Assembly (NCBI GenBank): GCA_963971285.1
Contig: OZ020256.1
Span: forward strand, 8,496,541 to 8,560,540
Source: Astropecten irregularis
Taxonomy: Eukaryota > Echinodermata > Asteroidea > Paxillosida > Astropectinidae
Length of the DNA stretch: 64,000 bases
Direction of reading: 5' to 3'
Positions 1 to 12,219 of the stretch are shown here, piece by piece. How positions within the stretch are numbered: position 1 is the stretch's first letter; every line of letters starts with the position of its first letter. The notes beneath the pieces were generated by a model, which worked only from the letters and a program-made list of their open reading frames with translations, had not been told where the DNA came from and made no database searches. Both the position numbers and the translations under genes were made by a program.

Positions 1-90
1 AACGAATATTACATAGTGTTTCCACAAACTGATCCACATACCAATTGTCACCATGCAAAGCCTCAAATCTTTTTGTGAGGTTTTGATCTC
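1..90 (+). repeat. 3' end fragment of a Penelope-like element
   Basis: This stretch closely matches the tail of the Penelope-like element at about 4565-4650: the same run of a tetrad ending in ACATG or ACATAG, then TTTCC, CAAAC, GATCCACAT and CAATTGTCACCATGCAAA. A third related piece lies at 17315-17372. It is non-coding and appears to be the 3' terminal region of an element that extends off the left edge of the window. Confidence 0.6.
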
Positions 91-1549
91 TGAGTTCTAT
101 TACAGAAAGTATGTCACCTTCGATATATAATATTACATTTGCTCCACAGCAGACAATGGCAGTCTTTGATGTCCTGGGTCATTTGCTTGAATGGATGAGT
201 GAAGTCAACCTAAGTAATGTTGTGATGGGGAAATGCATGAAACAGCCTCCCTTAGCCTCAACCATACCGGAACTTAATAAGGAACGCTGTACCAAGGTAA
301 CATTGTCTAAAAATGCATTGATCTTTATTGCTTTCATGTGTTAATTCTAGCAGCATGTGTAAGATTGACATTAAAGGTTCCATATATATGGCGCACTTTT
401 TTCACCTCGGCAAAAATCAAAAGTTGGAGGTGCGCTGTATTCATGGGTACACTGCTGGCGGTCTCGCAAGTATAGGTTTTGATCATTGCGCCGCTCCTAG
501 TAAAAGCTTATGATGCACTTTTGGCCGTATCAGCAGCAAAGAATGATTCATGAAAGATACCATTTAAAAAAACTTGTTTAGGGTTTGGAAAAGAAACACC
601 GAAAAGCGTGCGAAGACAAGGTTGGAGCGCCGCAACGAGCACACGACAACGGGTCCCGGTGCCTGGGCCCAGTGAGATCGTCTGGCCAATCACAAAATTA
701 GTTACGCGCTTTTGCGGACATCAGATGAACAATCTGAGGCGCTTTGAGCCAAAACGTACGCTGATTGGTCAACTCTTACGCCGCTAAACCCGTACGCTGA
801 CCAACTCTTACGTCACTCAAGTAATTTGTTGGGTTTTTTTCAAGGGGTTTGTCGCATTTTACCAGGATTTTTTACCATGTGATTTCATTTGAGGAATTGG
901 TTATTTTCAGGAAAAAAAACAGGATCCCTGAAATTCTGAGAAAAGTCATTTCATTGGAAATGGTGTACGAGTTGGTCGGCGTATGAGTTGGTCTTTGTAC
1001 AAAGGCCCTATACGTAGCCATGAACACGTCCCATGTGTAAGTATTTCGTGCAAGGAAAATGCCGATAGCCTTGGATCGAGTCGTTGTGATCATAATTAGT
1101 TGGACACGCAGCGCTTGCAACACATTGTAAACTCACACAAATTTACGGAACAGGAATGTATTGTCCGTTGAATATGAGACTGCAGAGGACTGCAGAGTCT
1201 ACTATGGTAGAGATCGAATACTGTTTGCACGTGTGCACGAAACGATGTAGGCTGCAAGCATAACAGTAGTACTGCTTTTACTGCGGCGTGGCATGGCACT
1301 GGTAGCCAAGGTAGACACACTTCGGGTTGTTGCAAACTCAGGCAAAATATCGCTGGAAGTTGTGAGTTGGATTGAGGAATTTCTTGGCATTCCGATTTTA
1401 ATTGGAAAAGGTATTTCGTTTCTTGCGTGGACGATTTTCTTGTCGTCCAAAACCCATTCACTTTGTACACAGAACTTGTACTCCTCAACCAAACTTGGTG
1501 CAAACAAAGTCCCTATCCTGCTATCCTGCACGAACAATTACATCATCAT
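91..1549. other. No recognisable gene
   Basis: No coding domain, RNA gene or transposon end is convincing here. The small open frames are under 140 codons, overlap on both strands and have no recognisable motif. The AT-rich sequence at 830-960 and the repeated ACGCTGATTGG and CCGTACGCTGA motifs near 750-800 suggest old repeat material, but I cannot name a family. Confidence 0.5.
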
Positions 1550-2050
1550 GATGTCATCGTGTGTCACATGACAGCGCCATAAAAGGGCAAAGTTTACATG
1601 CCAATTATGAACGAACCCTAGGTCCCATTGGGTGGAACCTTGGTATGTGTCTTAAGTTGGGAAGTGTTATATTGCAATGACGTCATCCTGACGCCATCTT
1701 CTGATTTTTTATGATTTATTGAAATTTTGCATCATTAAAGTTCTTTAAATGATAACCAACGGACAAAAGAAGGTGTCTTTGAATTTCTTTCTTGTAACTC
1801 TTAAGTGTGCAACACAGATCAACTCTCCGGAAGCAAAATACTGTGACATCATCATGATGTCATCAACATGAGATTTTGCGTAACGCACACTGACATATAG
1901 TTATGGGCCGATCGTCATTAAAATTAGTGGGTATTCAGTATGTAGGTCCGGGATGCTAAATGTGAAAGGACGTCACGGTAACGTCTTGGTTGATTTTTTT
2001 AATGAATTTTTCAATATTTTTAGCTTCCTGTATAACCAGAAAATTTGAAC
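1550..2050 (+). repeat. Core of a Helentron-like repeat, inverted relative to 32690-33120
   Basis: This segment has CRE-type palindromes (TGACGTCA-like) and conserved blocks that recur in reverse complement at 32690-33120. Examples are a block around 'AACGAACCCTA' and one around 'TTAAAGTTCTTTAA'. It has neither of the terminal hairpins seen in complete copies, so it is an internal fragment. It is non-coding. Confidence 0.5.
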
Positions 2051-2386
2051 TTAACCGTATGCGTGCATCTGCATTACAGGGACAAGGCTTGTAGATAAGC
2101 CCAAATCTGTCTCGCGCGCTGGCTCAGTAATTTTGTGTTTGACAACAACCTCAAAATATTTGATTTCAAAGCATTTGGGGGCCTCTACGTTGGATGACTT
2201 GTCAAGAAAAATGTACGAAGACGTCTCTCTCCCATTAATTCTGCAATAGAATATGATCAAGACAAATGCCGGCACACAAAAATAAATCTCAAATATCTTC
2301 ATCTTGCATGTTATTTTACATTTTCTATTGGGTAACCGAGAACAAGGGCACACACGATATGTGACAACCAAAGCCTTAAACACGAG

Positions 2387-2704
2387 TTGTCTCACATCAA
2401 CTCAGTGTTACGATCCAACGGCTACACACCTCGGAACCGAAAACATCCTGTCACAGAGAAATCATTACCGAACCAAGTTGGAACTGATACCAAGATCGCC
2501 ATCATACTATATGCAGGCCTGGCTTCCCATAAGATCAAGAAAATCCTTACACAAGCCGATATTAAGAAACTGGAATCTTCACTTAACACCCATAAAGACA
2601 AACAAGATTCCAACATTAAGGCTGGCGTGTACCGAATTCCATGCTCATGTGGCAAAGTATATATTGGTGAGACAGGACGGGATTTCAATGGATCAAAGAA
2701 CAAA
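2387..2704 (+). pseudogene. Penelope-like element, linker and first half of GIY-YIG endonuclease
   Basis: Penelope-like retroelements encode reverse transcriptase followed by a GIY-YIG nuclease. The readable frame begins in the linker (LSHINSVLRSNGY) and runs into the nuclease core GVYRIPCSCGKVYIGETGRDF. This holds the two tyrosines that define the fold and the CxCGKxYIGET signature typical of the Penelope class. No reverse transcriptase motifs are visible upstream, so the copy is 5' truncated. The nuclease is cut after GRDF by an inserted inverted-repeat element and resumes near 4060. It is a dead fragment. Family assignment is firm and the exact break point is not. Confidence 0.8.
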
Positions 2705-4080
2705 GGGTACGTTCAGACAGCGTGTTAAATTCGCTAAAATAACTGTTTTAACCCGATCGGTTTTAGCAATATGTGTTTGGACGCTCTGAAACAGTTTTAT
2801 ATCTAAACAGATCGGTTTTATCCGCCGCTAAAAGTTAAAACTGCTCGGTAGGAGGGTTTAGCGCTTAAAACCGATCGAGTTTACTGCTAAAACGCTGTCG
2901 GGACAGAATAACTTTCCGACATCCTGTTTCAGTGTAGACTAGCAGGCTAGTTGTTGTAAGTCGTGGTGATCGTCTCTTCTTTCACGCAACTCTCGCGAAA
3001 CCGCGCGAGACTCATGGCTACGGCAAGAGTTTGGCGCAGGACCACTCGAAAATAACGACTAGCCAAACACAATTTCAATGGGCTCTTTAGCCGAAATCGT
3101 ACGGACGCATCTGATTGGCCAATTTTTATTAACGCAATGAATATTTAATAGGCCTATGTAGGCCTACGCTACATCATGCTGCTGCACATTTTCAAGTTGA
3201 CAACCACAGGCGTATATAACTGCAGTAGTGCAGTATGACCTTGATAGTGATACTTAAAAAAAAAACCTCAAGTACGTCGTGAATTTACATGTGCATGTTT
3301 GTTTTTAGCTTCTTCGTGCATAAATAAAGAAATAAGTTATAAGTCCGTCTTACTATTAACTGTAGTTATAGTGTAGACCTACATGTACATGTACAATTTT
3401 AACCTTCCCATTTGCTATGAAGAAATCATTGACATGCATTTACCAAGGGTATTATTCATATTCATGAAGTTTAATGCACACATTTTGAAAATGCAGTCTA
3501 ATGTAACTACTAAATGCAGTATAGTACTTACTGTTGCCTTATTTGAAATTGTATACACCCTCAAATAAAATGGACTCGTCTTAACGGCCGGCTCTATGGC
3601 AACCACTATGCAAAGCATGCCCGTATGTGAATAAATGAATACTGTCTATTAAAATCGTGTTTGGCTAGTCGCTATTTTCGAGTGGTCCTGCGCTGAACTC
3701 TCGCCGTAGCCATGAGTCTCGCGAGAGTTGCGTGAAAGAAGAGACGATCACCGCAACTTACAAGACTAGCCAGCTAGTCTAGTTTCAGTGCAGAGAAGCC
3801 TGACAGCTGGTTACATAACACCTGTTGTGGCGCGCTTGTTTATATTCAACACACGGATAAATCTGCGCGCTTTATTTTATCACTGGAAGCTAGTACGGGG
3901 TCAAGGCACAGTGCATGAACTCTTAAAACCAAAAATAAAACCGATCTGTTTTAACTGCAAACAGTAAAACGCTGTTTAACTTACGACTTAACCCCCCCCC
4001 CCCCCCATCCCCCCCCCACCCGTGGTTGCCGAGCGGTTTAACTCAATTCGTTTTATTTACAAGGCTGTCTGAACATACCC
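2705..4080. mobile_element. Inverted-repeat (foldback or MITE-like) DNA element inserted in the Penelope copy
   Basis: The ends form a terminal inverted repeat: GGGTACGTTCAGACAGC at 2705 matches the reverse complement of the sequence ending at 4080, with one mismatch in the first 17 bases. A second, longer inverted pair lies inside, about 2930-3075 against 3655-3790, including the block that holds CTCGCGAGAG. The interior has no coding frame, so it is non-autonomous. It contains many TTTTAACCGATCGG-like motifs near both ends. I could not identify a clear target duplication. The right terminal bases also fit the Penelope reading frame, so the right boundary may lie some 15-20 bases earlier. 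Confidence 0.65.
3991..4020. repeat. Poly-C tract
   Basis: Two C homopolymer runs separated by AT and ending in CCACCC, close to the right end of the inverted-repeat element. Runs of this length are prone to slippage and to sequencing error, so the exact length is uncertain. Confidence 0.8.
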
Positions 4081-4475
4081 ATAGAGCACACGGCAGGAAA
4101 GGTGAATTGGACAAATTGGCTATCATCAAACACTCGACCACTACAGACCATGTAATTGAATGGCAACATGCTTCTCTCATAGTGAAAGAATATAATTGGC
4201 ACACTCGGCGCATCAGAGAAGCCATAGAGATACATAAGCATTATACTGTCCCACTGGACATTGGTCTCTTTCTGAACAACATTTGGCACCCTATCTTCCC
4301 ACACAGCCAAAGCCATGTCCAGCCTACTACTGACACACCTGACCGAACAGGCAATCCTCACTCACACAGTACGCCCCAGCGACCAGCCACTGGATCCATA
4401 CACACTCCAGTGAGCACCAATCAGAAAAGCCCTTCCACACATCGGATCCTCTCACACCCCAGTGAGCACCAATGA
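4060..4475 (+). pseudogene. Penelope-like element, second half of GIY-YIG endonuclease
   Basis: This frame continues the nuclease interrupted at 2704. RLSEHTHRAHGRK carries the conserved glutamate-histidine pair that follows the GIY-YIG core. Then come AIIKHSTTTDHVIEW, the NWHTRRIREAIEIHKH helix and a FLNNIWHPIF ending, an order expected for the Penelope nuclease C-terminus. The remaining 40 codons are rich in proline, histidine, serine and threonine and resemble a low-complexity tail. The two halves together make a near-complete nuclease domain, but upstream domains are missing. Confidence 0.8.
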
Positions 4476-4655
4476 CAAAGCTCCTCCACGGAACAGGATC
4501 CAATGGAATCACGTATAAGGACCCCACATCCCTCATTTCAATCGACGAACAATATAGAAGTGCGAAAGTACGAACAATTATTACATGATGTTTCCGCAAA
4601 CCGATCCACATTTCAATTGTCACCATGCAAAACCTCAAATCTTTCTTAACCGAGA
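4476..4655 (+). repeat. 3' untranslated end of the Penelope-like element
   Basis: This follows the nuclease stop directly and shares its final 90 bases with position 1-90, and a shorter block with 17275-17375. Repeats of the AAGTACGAACAATTATTACATG type at three places in the window argue for a shared element terminus rather than host sequence. Confidence 0.6.
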
Positions 4656-5511
4656 ACATTTCAAAAAAAGACCATCCAAAGAAAAAATAACCCTAAAAAC
4701 TGCCCAATTGACTGGTGCCAGAATAAAAAAGGTATCTCTCCACTACATTGCAAAATAGAGTGACTAAAAGGTAATATCATACTTTAGTTTTTATCAAAGA
4801 AATACATATTCATGGGCAAAAATACCAAGACAGGTACAATAACAGTCATCTGTGAACATTTCAGTCCCATACGTTTCCCACTTATTGAGAAAACAGTGCA
4901 AAACAGCCACAGTAAGTCTTTTCTCTTTTATTTTTGATCTTTTAAAAGATTTTCGGTCATTGTTTTACAAATTTCTGAATAAATACACCATTTCAAGTGG
5001 AAAAATTGTAACGGTATGTTTCTACCACCACCATCTTCGTACCACCATCTTCGTAAAAGTCCAAACTCTAGAGACTGGGTTCCATCAATTTTGTTCTTGG
5101 AAGACTTTCCACATAATGTTAAGCAATCCTTTAATAAAAAAGTTGTTGAGGGTATACAAAAAATTAATGAGCTCTGCAGACTGATTTGAACCAATTCACT
5201 GGTCTACACACGTAACGTATCTTTTCCCCTACAAGTCCTTTTATATAATTTACAACCAAAAAATCTTTGATGGACTTGTTGAGTATTTTATGTCATTTGA
5301 TGGGTTCGGTTAATTAGCTTTTTACAACTTAATACAAGTATGGGGGAAGAGTTGTATGGAAAAATTGCAACGATCCACACACTTTGTACATGCCTTTTTG
5401 TTTGGGAACAGAGCTTTGTACGTGAAAATATGGTCATTCATAAAACATACGATATGACGCTCGATTGACTCACTGCTGGAAAGCTTTAATTTTTGTTCTG
5501 TTTTTTGGGGT
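4656..5511. other. AT-rich, nothing recognised
   Basis: I see no domain, splice-bounded frame or repeat end. A direct duplication of about 15 bases (ACCACCATCTTCGT) sits at 5027-5055. Confidence 0.5.
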
Positions 5512-5710
5512 GGTTTTTTCGCGTAAGCGAAAAGCCTTTGTTTTTGTTCTGTTTGGTTTTTTCTTCCTCTCCCTCTTCTTCTTGATGTTTGAAAACAAAT
5601 AGTCAATCATAACCAAACTTGGTCCAAATATTAAAAGTTCCTTTTATAGCAAAGTTATATGCCAAAGATTTACGTCATCATGTGTCATGTGACAACGCCT
5701 TAGCAAAGTA
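5512..5710 (+). mobile_element. 5' end fragment of a Helentron-like element (HINE-B type)
   Basis: The fragment opens with a hairpin, TTTTTTCGCGTAAGCGAAAA, followed by CCTTTGTTTTTGTTCTG and a CTTC-rich stretch. The same 5' architecture occurs at 39654, 37300-37375 and 34290-34342 in more complete copies. A block with ACGTCATCATGTGTCATGTGAC near 5671 matches the internal part of those copies. It breaks off before the tandem-repeat core. Confidence 0.6.
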
Positions 5711-8694
5711 AACACAAAACATATATTTCACCTACTATGAAATCTTGTTACTTTTAACTGTTTTTTTTTTCTACTTGGAACAGGAACATTCCCAAATAGT
5801 GTGTTCAATTTTAGCAACATATATACATATATATGGTCAATACATCAATGCTGAAGTCTCGTTCAGGTTCGGAAGCTTTATTTTGCTTAGTTGTTGCCCT
5901 TTCTTGCAAAAATTTACATCGTCAATACACAAAGATGATGCTTGAATTAAAGTGAATCTATAGGGCCTAACAATTCCATCATGATATTCGGCAGTCATAT
6001 ACACCTCATTCCCCTCCGAGCTGCTTCTCTGATATTTGTTTATATCTTGCCAAAATAAGTTCCACTTCACTTTGGTTTCCCCGCAATTTTATAGTATGCG
6101 GCATGGGAAGTGACAAAACACATGGAGTTGCTCCTACTGTGTAACACTTTTGTTTTATTCTTAGTTTACTCCACGAGGAGTGCCACTTTATTTACCAACG
6201 ATCATAGCAGTCTGATATTTTTTTAGTATCATATGTTACATAAACCAGATAAAAACCTGCAAGCAACATACCGGTAAATATGAGATGTACTAATGGTCAA
6301 TGTGTATGGTGCCCACACTCACTGTCATTATTAAATGAGTTTGATGAACTCCCTTTAAGGGAGATAAATACCTTGTTCTTGAACCACAATATTGTGTGTG
6401 TTGTCTTAGCTTTGAGGTGAAGTTTGCCCAATAAAGGGGGAGGGGAGAAAATAGAAACAGACCACATAATTATTTGGTTTGAATGAGGCATTCTACTCCT
6501 TCTTACAAACGATATGTTAGCAGTCTAAGAATTTGTACTGACCACTTGATCTGTAGGTAACTCCTCACCAGCGGAGTGCATGTTCTTTGCACAATAAGAT
6601 CACCTGAAGTCGGAATTAGTTTTATTGTTAACTTGACGTGTACGGCATATGATTTTGAAAAAGAAGGTTGCATTTCTGTGGATCAACCCAATTTCCATCC
6701 ACAACATCACACTACCTTTCACAACATATTTTGAAAAGAAAAATTCAAGAAGTCACAACGAATAAACATAAAATGTGTATAATTGGTTACTATAATCAAC
6801 TGTTTCCATGGCAACAGTATTTTTAAAAACTGCTTCTTTAACACGTTTACCCTTGGGAACTTAAATAATGATAAAACAATACAAATTCAGCAAGTATCCT
6901 GTCAAAGAAACACAGGATTTAAAATGACGGTTCAAATACATGTAATGTGTATTTTTTGCCCCCCCCCCAAAAAAAAAAAGTGTTAAAGCCTACAAGTACA
7001 CACTCCTGGGGTTAATTTTTAACTCTGACCATTATAGATGATCCGGTTTGGTATGAATTCCTTTCAAATGTATTAAAAAATAATTTACAAAATTTAATAT
7101 CTATTTTCTTAGCATACAAGTTATGGACGGCCTTAAGGCAAATTGTGAGACAATGCTAATTTTTTAATTTTCTAGAAGACCGATGTCTCCTCTCAACAAT
7201 ATGTGGTATTTGTGAAAATTGGAGCACTACCATATGGGTTATGAGCTGTTAAAAAAGGGTATTTTTTCACACTTTGAAAAAGTGAAAAAACACCCCTATT
7301 ACAAATAAATGGTATAACCCAGTCACATACAAAGTTATAATGTTTACACATTAAATGTAAGCTTTGAGGACCAACCTATCTACATCCTGTAACAAAATTA
7401 ATTTGGTGTATATTGTGTAGTAGTAACTCGGCTTTGAAAATTGCCAACTTTCACCAATAAAAAGTTGGAAAAATGACGAGAACTGCTTTATATGGTAATT
7501 TGGCTGTTGCCATGCCAACACAGATTTTTCAAGATTTGTGTCCATATTTATTACTTTGGGGCAAAGTTCCATCAAACATGAAAGTTTGAAGAAAATCTAT
7601 TTTTGGCTGTGTCCAACCTATGTTTGATATTTACAGTCCCTTACTCTTAAGATTTTGTTTTGTTTTTGTTTGTAAACTAAATGCAAGAAAATCAGAAAGA
7701 ATTAAATGTAGACATAATATTCATTCTAGTGTGTAGATCTTAAATTTTTTCTCAAAGATTATTGGACATTATTGGGAAAAGGATCTCATATGTTTTAAAT
7801 GTTTTCATGTGTACCTATCAGCTTACAACAGAGAAAAATCCTTTTTAAGCTGCCAATCCAAGCTACAATTTCCTGCACAAAAAAAGATTCATAAATCATA
7901 TTAAGAATTCCCAGAGAAAAGCAAATTTGCAGACCCTCATTATTAGAATCACAAAATCTGGGCGACCTAAAATGGAAGCAGATTATATACTTTTTACAGT
8001 CAGGTCAACTGTTTTATGCATCCCTGGAACATCGCAAGGTAACATATGTAGACTTGAAGTCATGCCCCAAAAGGCCAGGATTTCCCGTTCAGCTCCATAG
8101 ATGCACATTCATCCTGCACTCGGGTATGGTAGCTCTATGGTTAAGTCTATGGTTACCGGGTTTACCGACCATTCAAGTGAGTACCCGGGTACATTTTCTC
8201 GGTAAGGTTGATCAAAAGGTACTATTCTTTTTGAAACATAAGCAAATTTCATAAAGAAAAAAATGTCAAGTTGGAGGTGTGAGCACAAAACCATGACCTT
8301 TTGAAGATTGGACCGGGCAGCCATAAATACAAAGCAAAAGCCAGATATTTTGCTATGTCTACCACTGCCAAATGTTATGACAAATGAATGTTTCCAACCA
8401 ATTTCCTAAACTTACTATTTCTTTGTTTTCTTTGGTATAGGGGTAACCGTAACCAAATTACAGACGGGTAACCACTTACAAAATGATCTGTAAACTTACA
8501 GCCCTACTGAGGAATGGTTAGTGCTGGATTTAATAGTAAAAAAAAAATGTATAGTAAGGGACTATAAAGGGTACAAGTAACTGCATGTGTCATCAGTCCA
8601 ACAGAATCTAGCCATAATAATTATTTGAGTCATGCTTTCTCCCTGTATTATACACACAGAAATTGAACCCCATGTAGATACTGTACTCTTTTTT
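5711..8694. other. AT-rich interval without recognised genes
   Basis: No coding domain, tRNA or transposon terminus is convincing over about 3 kb. Small structures include a C-run followed by an A-run at 6960-6980 and a short hairpin at 7257-7296, where GGGTATTTTTTCAC faces GTGAAAAAACACCC. It may be an intron or intergenic host sequence, or an old repeat I cannot name. Confidence 0.5.
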
Positions 8695-9936
8695 AGCTGT
8701 TTCGCATACGGCGGAACAGCTTTTGTTTTGTTTTCTTTTTTATCTTCTTTCCTTTATTTTTCTTTTTCCACCTTTTCCCCATTGATAAAGCATGAGGGTT
8801 TTCTAAGAGCCACTTCTACCCTTATGCCAATTCTGATCAGCTTCATACTTGGCACATAGTTAGACCACTTCCCCAGAGGTGGCCTCGAAACTTTTCGTCA
8901 TCATGACGTCACCATAAAAATGCAAATTTCAGGGCTCCGGAACTGCAAGTCCGATGGAACCCAAAGTTGGTATGTAAGTATACGGGGACATGTTATAGAC
9001 ACAAATTGCATGTGTCATGTGTTGATGACATCATCGTGTGATTTTATACGAATTATTCATTTCTGTCACCTTTTCTTTATATCTCATGTACGACAAATTG
9101 TATTTAGACTATAGGCACATGCCACAAAATACCAAAAAGGTGACGTCATCAAAAAGCAGATTTTCAGATTCACATAAGGGAAAATTCGACGGTGATAAAA
9201 CATGGTGGGTAGGTAGGGAATGGTACTAGCTTTGCAAATGTAAAGTGACGTCCCTATGACGTAATCAACAATTATTTTAATGATTTTTGAATAATTAATT
9301 TTGCCATTTTTTCCCCAAAACACATATCAGTGAATATTCAATCATAATGAAACTTGGTTGGTAGGTAGGGAATGGTACTAGTATCCCAAATGTGAAGTTT
9401 TTATAAATTTTTTTGAATAATTAATTTTGCTATTCAGATTCAAACATAACAAAAAAACACAGGCTTTTGATTTTTTTGGACCGCTGATATAGCTATCCAT
9501 AGTAGGGGTCCAATTATGTACAGGTGAACGTAGCAGGATGAGCTAGAAAATCAATCATATTGCTGTTTCCATCGCCCATATGCACAACCATATATAACTA
9601 TGCGTGCAGCAGTCAATTTCACGAAACTTTACGCAGTTGCGTAAGTGCACTTACGCCACAAATTTTGTGGCGCAAGTGGACTTACACAACTGCGTAAAGT
9701 TTCGTGAAATCGGCCACTGGCCTATAGTAGACTTTGCCATTTCTGTGTTTCTCATGGCCATGTGTACACTGTATGTATATACAGTATACGTGTATTGATG
9801 GACGAGTGACGATCGACACTCCTGAAAGACACCGCTGATAAACTTTTTCTCTGTTCTGGGCCAATTGCGTTCATGTTTAAATTTCATATTATGTATAAAA
9901 CATACGTTAAACAGCTCGGTCTAGTTGTATGTCTAG
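8695..9936 (+). mobile_element. Helentron-like non-autonomous element, HINE-A copy 1
   Basis: The 5' end is the hairpin AGCTGTTTCGC-atacg-GCGGAACAGCT preceded by a T run. The 3' end carries a related subterminal block (AAACAGCTCGGT) and finishes at CTAG followed by TTTT (9933-9936; an alternative CTAG lies at 9921). The body has no open frame and is marked by repeated TGACGTCA-type palindromes and by a block around GGTGGGTAGGTAGGGAATGG that recurs in the other HINE-A copies (17685, 44374, 56608). A short 5' inverted repeat with a subterminal partner plus a 3' hairpin is the known layout of Helentron-derived elements. No replication-helicase gene is present. Class assignment is inferred from this layout. 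Confidence 0.6.
9616..9710. repeat. Palindromic MITE inside HINE-A copy 1
   Basis: A near-perfect 95-bp palindrome. ATTTCACGAAACTTTACGCA at the left faces TGCGTAAAGTTTCGTGAAAT at the right, with a central ACAAATTTTGT turn. Its outer motif, GATTTCACGAAA, resembles the ends of the palindrome at 52288-52435, so both may belong to one family. It is non-coding. Confidence 0.75.
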
Positions 9937-10390
9937 TTTTCTCTTTTTTCTTCTTCTTTTTTTTTTTGGGGGGGGGGAACATGGGGGGCTCTGACCTCAT
10001 CTTTCAAACCAGAGATTTTTAGTAACTTTTCCCTTTTTTCTGATGTGCTGTCATACTACTACACATACTACATACTATATTTTCAAGGTGGTCAAGGGGG
10101 CAGGCTGACCAACTTTTTCTCAGTTACATGGACAACCTATAAAGTAACTTTAATAGGGGTCAAACCTTCTGAGTGAAATGGGTAGAAATCTTGTGAAGCT
10201 AGCTTTCAGACTTGTATAACTAGCTCTCAGACTATGTGTGTTGTCACAGTCCCGTGCTCTGTCCTATTTGCTGTGTACTATGTGTTGTGTGCTGTGTGCA
10301 TGATACGGTTCATGTTTGTGCACATTTTTGTGTCATGAAGAAAGAAAAACCATCCCTAATATGGACAATTGATAAAAGAATTATGGTCCT
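9937..10390. other. No recognised gene
   Basis: A T-rich and G-rich low-complexity patch at 9944-9980 follows the HINE-A end. The rest shows no domain. Repeated TGTGTGCTGTGTG-like sequence at 10270-10330 is simple-repeat material. Confidence 0.5.
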
Positions 10391-10398
10391 AGTAGACC

Positions 10399-11009
10399 AG
10401 GGGTGGGCAACCTACAGCCCACGGGCCGCATGCGGCCCGCCATTGATTTTTGTGCAGCCCGCGAGACGCATCCAGCAAGAAAAAAATTGGTATGTGCTTC
10501 ACACAGCGCGGTAAGAACGAGCTAGCTCCGAGCGTGCCTAAAATGCACAATCCCATGTGGTCATTGTATACCTGAAACCAACATCTCTCAGTACGTAGCC
10601 CGCGTATTGTACACGGTAATTGCATCGAACAAGCGGTGGGATTCCCCTCACTTTGCAGTGCACGTGTAGCATGGCATGAATGCTGGAATTCCCGTATTTT
10701 GTAGATACGGTCGTGGGGTGACAGAAAGCGGGGTTGTCGTGAAAAATTCAACAGTTTGTAGAGACCAGCGATAGTTGGCTTTTGCTATTTTAAGCCTTGT
10801 TCCTCTCAGAGACGATAGCGATTTGTGATTTTACTGAACTAATTCTGTGTACTATTTGTCAGTTTGTCGTATATTGGCCTCCTGTATAACTACAAATCCT
10901 CGTTACTGAATGTTTGAAATTGAAAGTGAATCGTTGACCATAGTGCGGCCCGCCAAATTTTCCATTCCTCGTTTCTGGCCCATTGATTCATAAAGGTTGC
11001 CCACCCCTG
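10399..11009. mobile_element. hAT-type non-autonomous transposon with 8-bp target duplication
   Basis: The 16-bp terminal inverted repeat CAGGGGTGGGCAACCT is exact at both ends. It is flanked by an exact 8-bp direct repeat, TAGTAGAC (10391-10398 and 11010-11017). The terminal sequence and the 8-bp duplication are diagnostic of the hAT superfamily. GGCCCGC-rich subterminal segments occur on both sides (10420-10445, 10943-10953). The 611-bp interior has no transposase frame, so mobilisation would need a transposase supplied elsewhere. Confidence 0.9.
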
Positions 11010-11017
11010 TAGTAGAC

Positions 11018-11671
11018 CAAAGGATGAAAGTATGAATAGGGTCATTTTTTTTAAATTCGTGATACCCACCTTGGCACCACACAAAATTTGGTCCATAGGG
11101 AGTTTCAAATGTTCTGATTCCAAATATGATTGTTGCTATTTCGAAAAATTGCACATTTCAATAATATATGCATATAAATTATTTATCACTAATTAACTAA
11201 CAAAAACGAATAAAATGGAAGGGTATATTGCGTTAATTAGTCTCATTTGCTGGTTTACATTAAAACAAATCATCAAAAATCATTCTTTTCATGTAAATAT
11301 GGTTGAAATGTAGTTTGATTGTATGCTGGAGATGGTACGGTAATTGAGATTTAAGGGGGCGGAGTCAACATCTCCCAATTTCATTATTTTTCTAATGTGT
11401 GAAAGAGGATGAACATCCAATGTTTTCATTGGTGTAAACGGGTGAAACCGATGACGTCATGCCAATATAGAGTGGTATTTCAGGATCGCAAAAATATCGT
11501 CACATTTTATTTGTTTATGAGGAAATGTGCAGGTATTTTCAATAGCAACATCGTGTTTTAGTGATAATATATTATTGTCCCTAATATAATGTCAAGATTA
11601 TGTGGTGCTGAGGTGGATATCACGTTTGTGAACGTTTTCAGCGATCATCCTATGGTCTATAGCTTGTACAA
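11018..11671. other. No recognised gene
   Basis: AT-rich, with a TGACGTCATGCC motif near 11451 that recalls the HINE cores but no terminus. No coding domain is seen. Confidence 0.45.
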
Positions 11672-11755
11672 CTTAAAAATGAGGTGCTACTTCCTGTTTG
11701 ACCAGAAGTACAGGTCACAAAGGTCAAGCAATATGTCACAAAGAAATCAATCTGT
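11672..11755 (+). repeat. Single diverged unit of the HINE-B core repeat
   Basis: One isolated and somewhat diverged copy of the unit that is tandem in HINE-B: ACTTCCTGTTTGACC, then AGAAGTACAGGTCACAAAGGTCA, then GCAATATGTCACAAAGAAA. The two AGGTCA half-sites remain, with CAA in place of CAG between them. No element ends accompany it. Confidence 0.7.
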
Positions 11756-11945
11756 GGAAGTTTGTGCCACAGCAGCGCATTGCCGCAACTACCTTCGAGC
11801 GGTACTCCTTCGGTCTTCTGATGGCCATATCCCAGGCAGCCATGTGACACATCCTCATCTAAGCAAAATAATGGTCCATCTGACGCAACCACCTGTGGAT
11901 ACCCTACCAGTGAGTCCTACCAGAAGGTTCTCTCATAGAGAGAAT

Positions 11946-12101
11946 AGCGCTCCGCACTTGCGCTAAAAACAGCACCGGATCTCAGACAAACATTGCAACC
12001 ATGCAAATGTGTGTGCGTGTGCGCATGCATGTGCACTACGTGTGTGAGACAATGTTTGTCTGACATCCGGGGATTTTGTGACGTCATTAGTGCGGAGCAC
12101 T
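11946..12101. repeat. Palindromic MITE with CTCCGCACT ends
   Basis: The ends AGCGCTCCGCACT and AGTGCGGAGCACT are inverted. A second inverted pair, CAGACAAACATTG and CAATGTTTGTCTG, flanks an alternating GTGTGCGTGTGCGCATGCATG centre that could adopt unusual DNA structure. The same family lies at 44454-44586 inside a HINE-A copy. Confidence 0.7.
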
Positions 12102-12219
12102 GGCAGGATCGTGTGCGGGGAATCTAGCCACATGACCATAGAGTCATGGCGCTCGCGTATCATGCAGGTAATAGGTCTCATGTGACTCTCCCTGAGTAAC
12201 CTCTCTTTTAGACACATGG

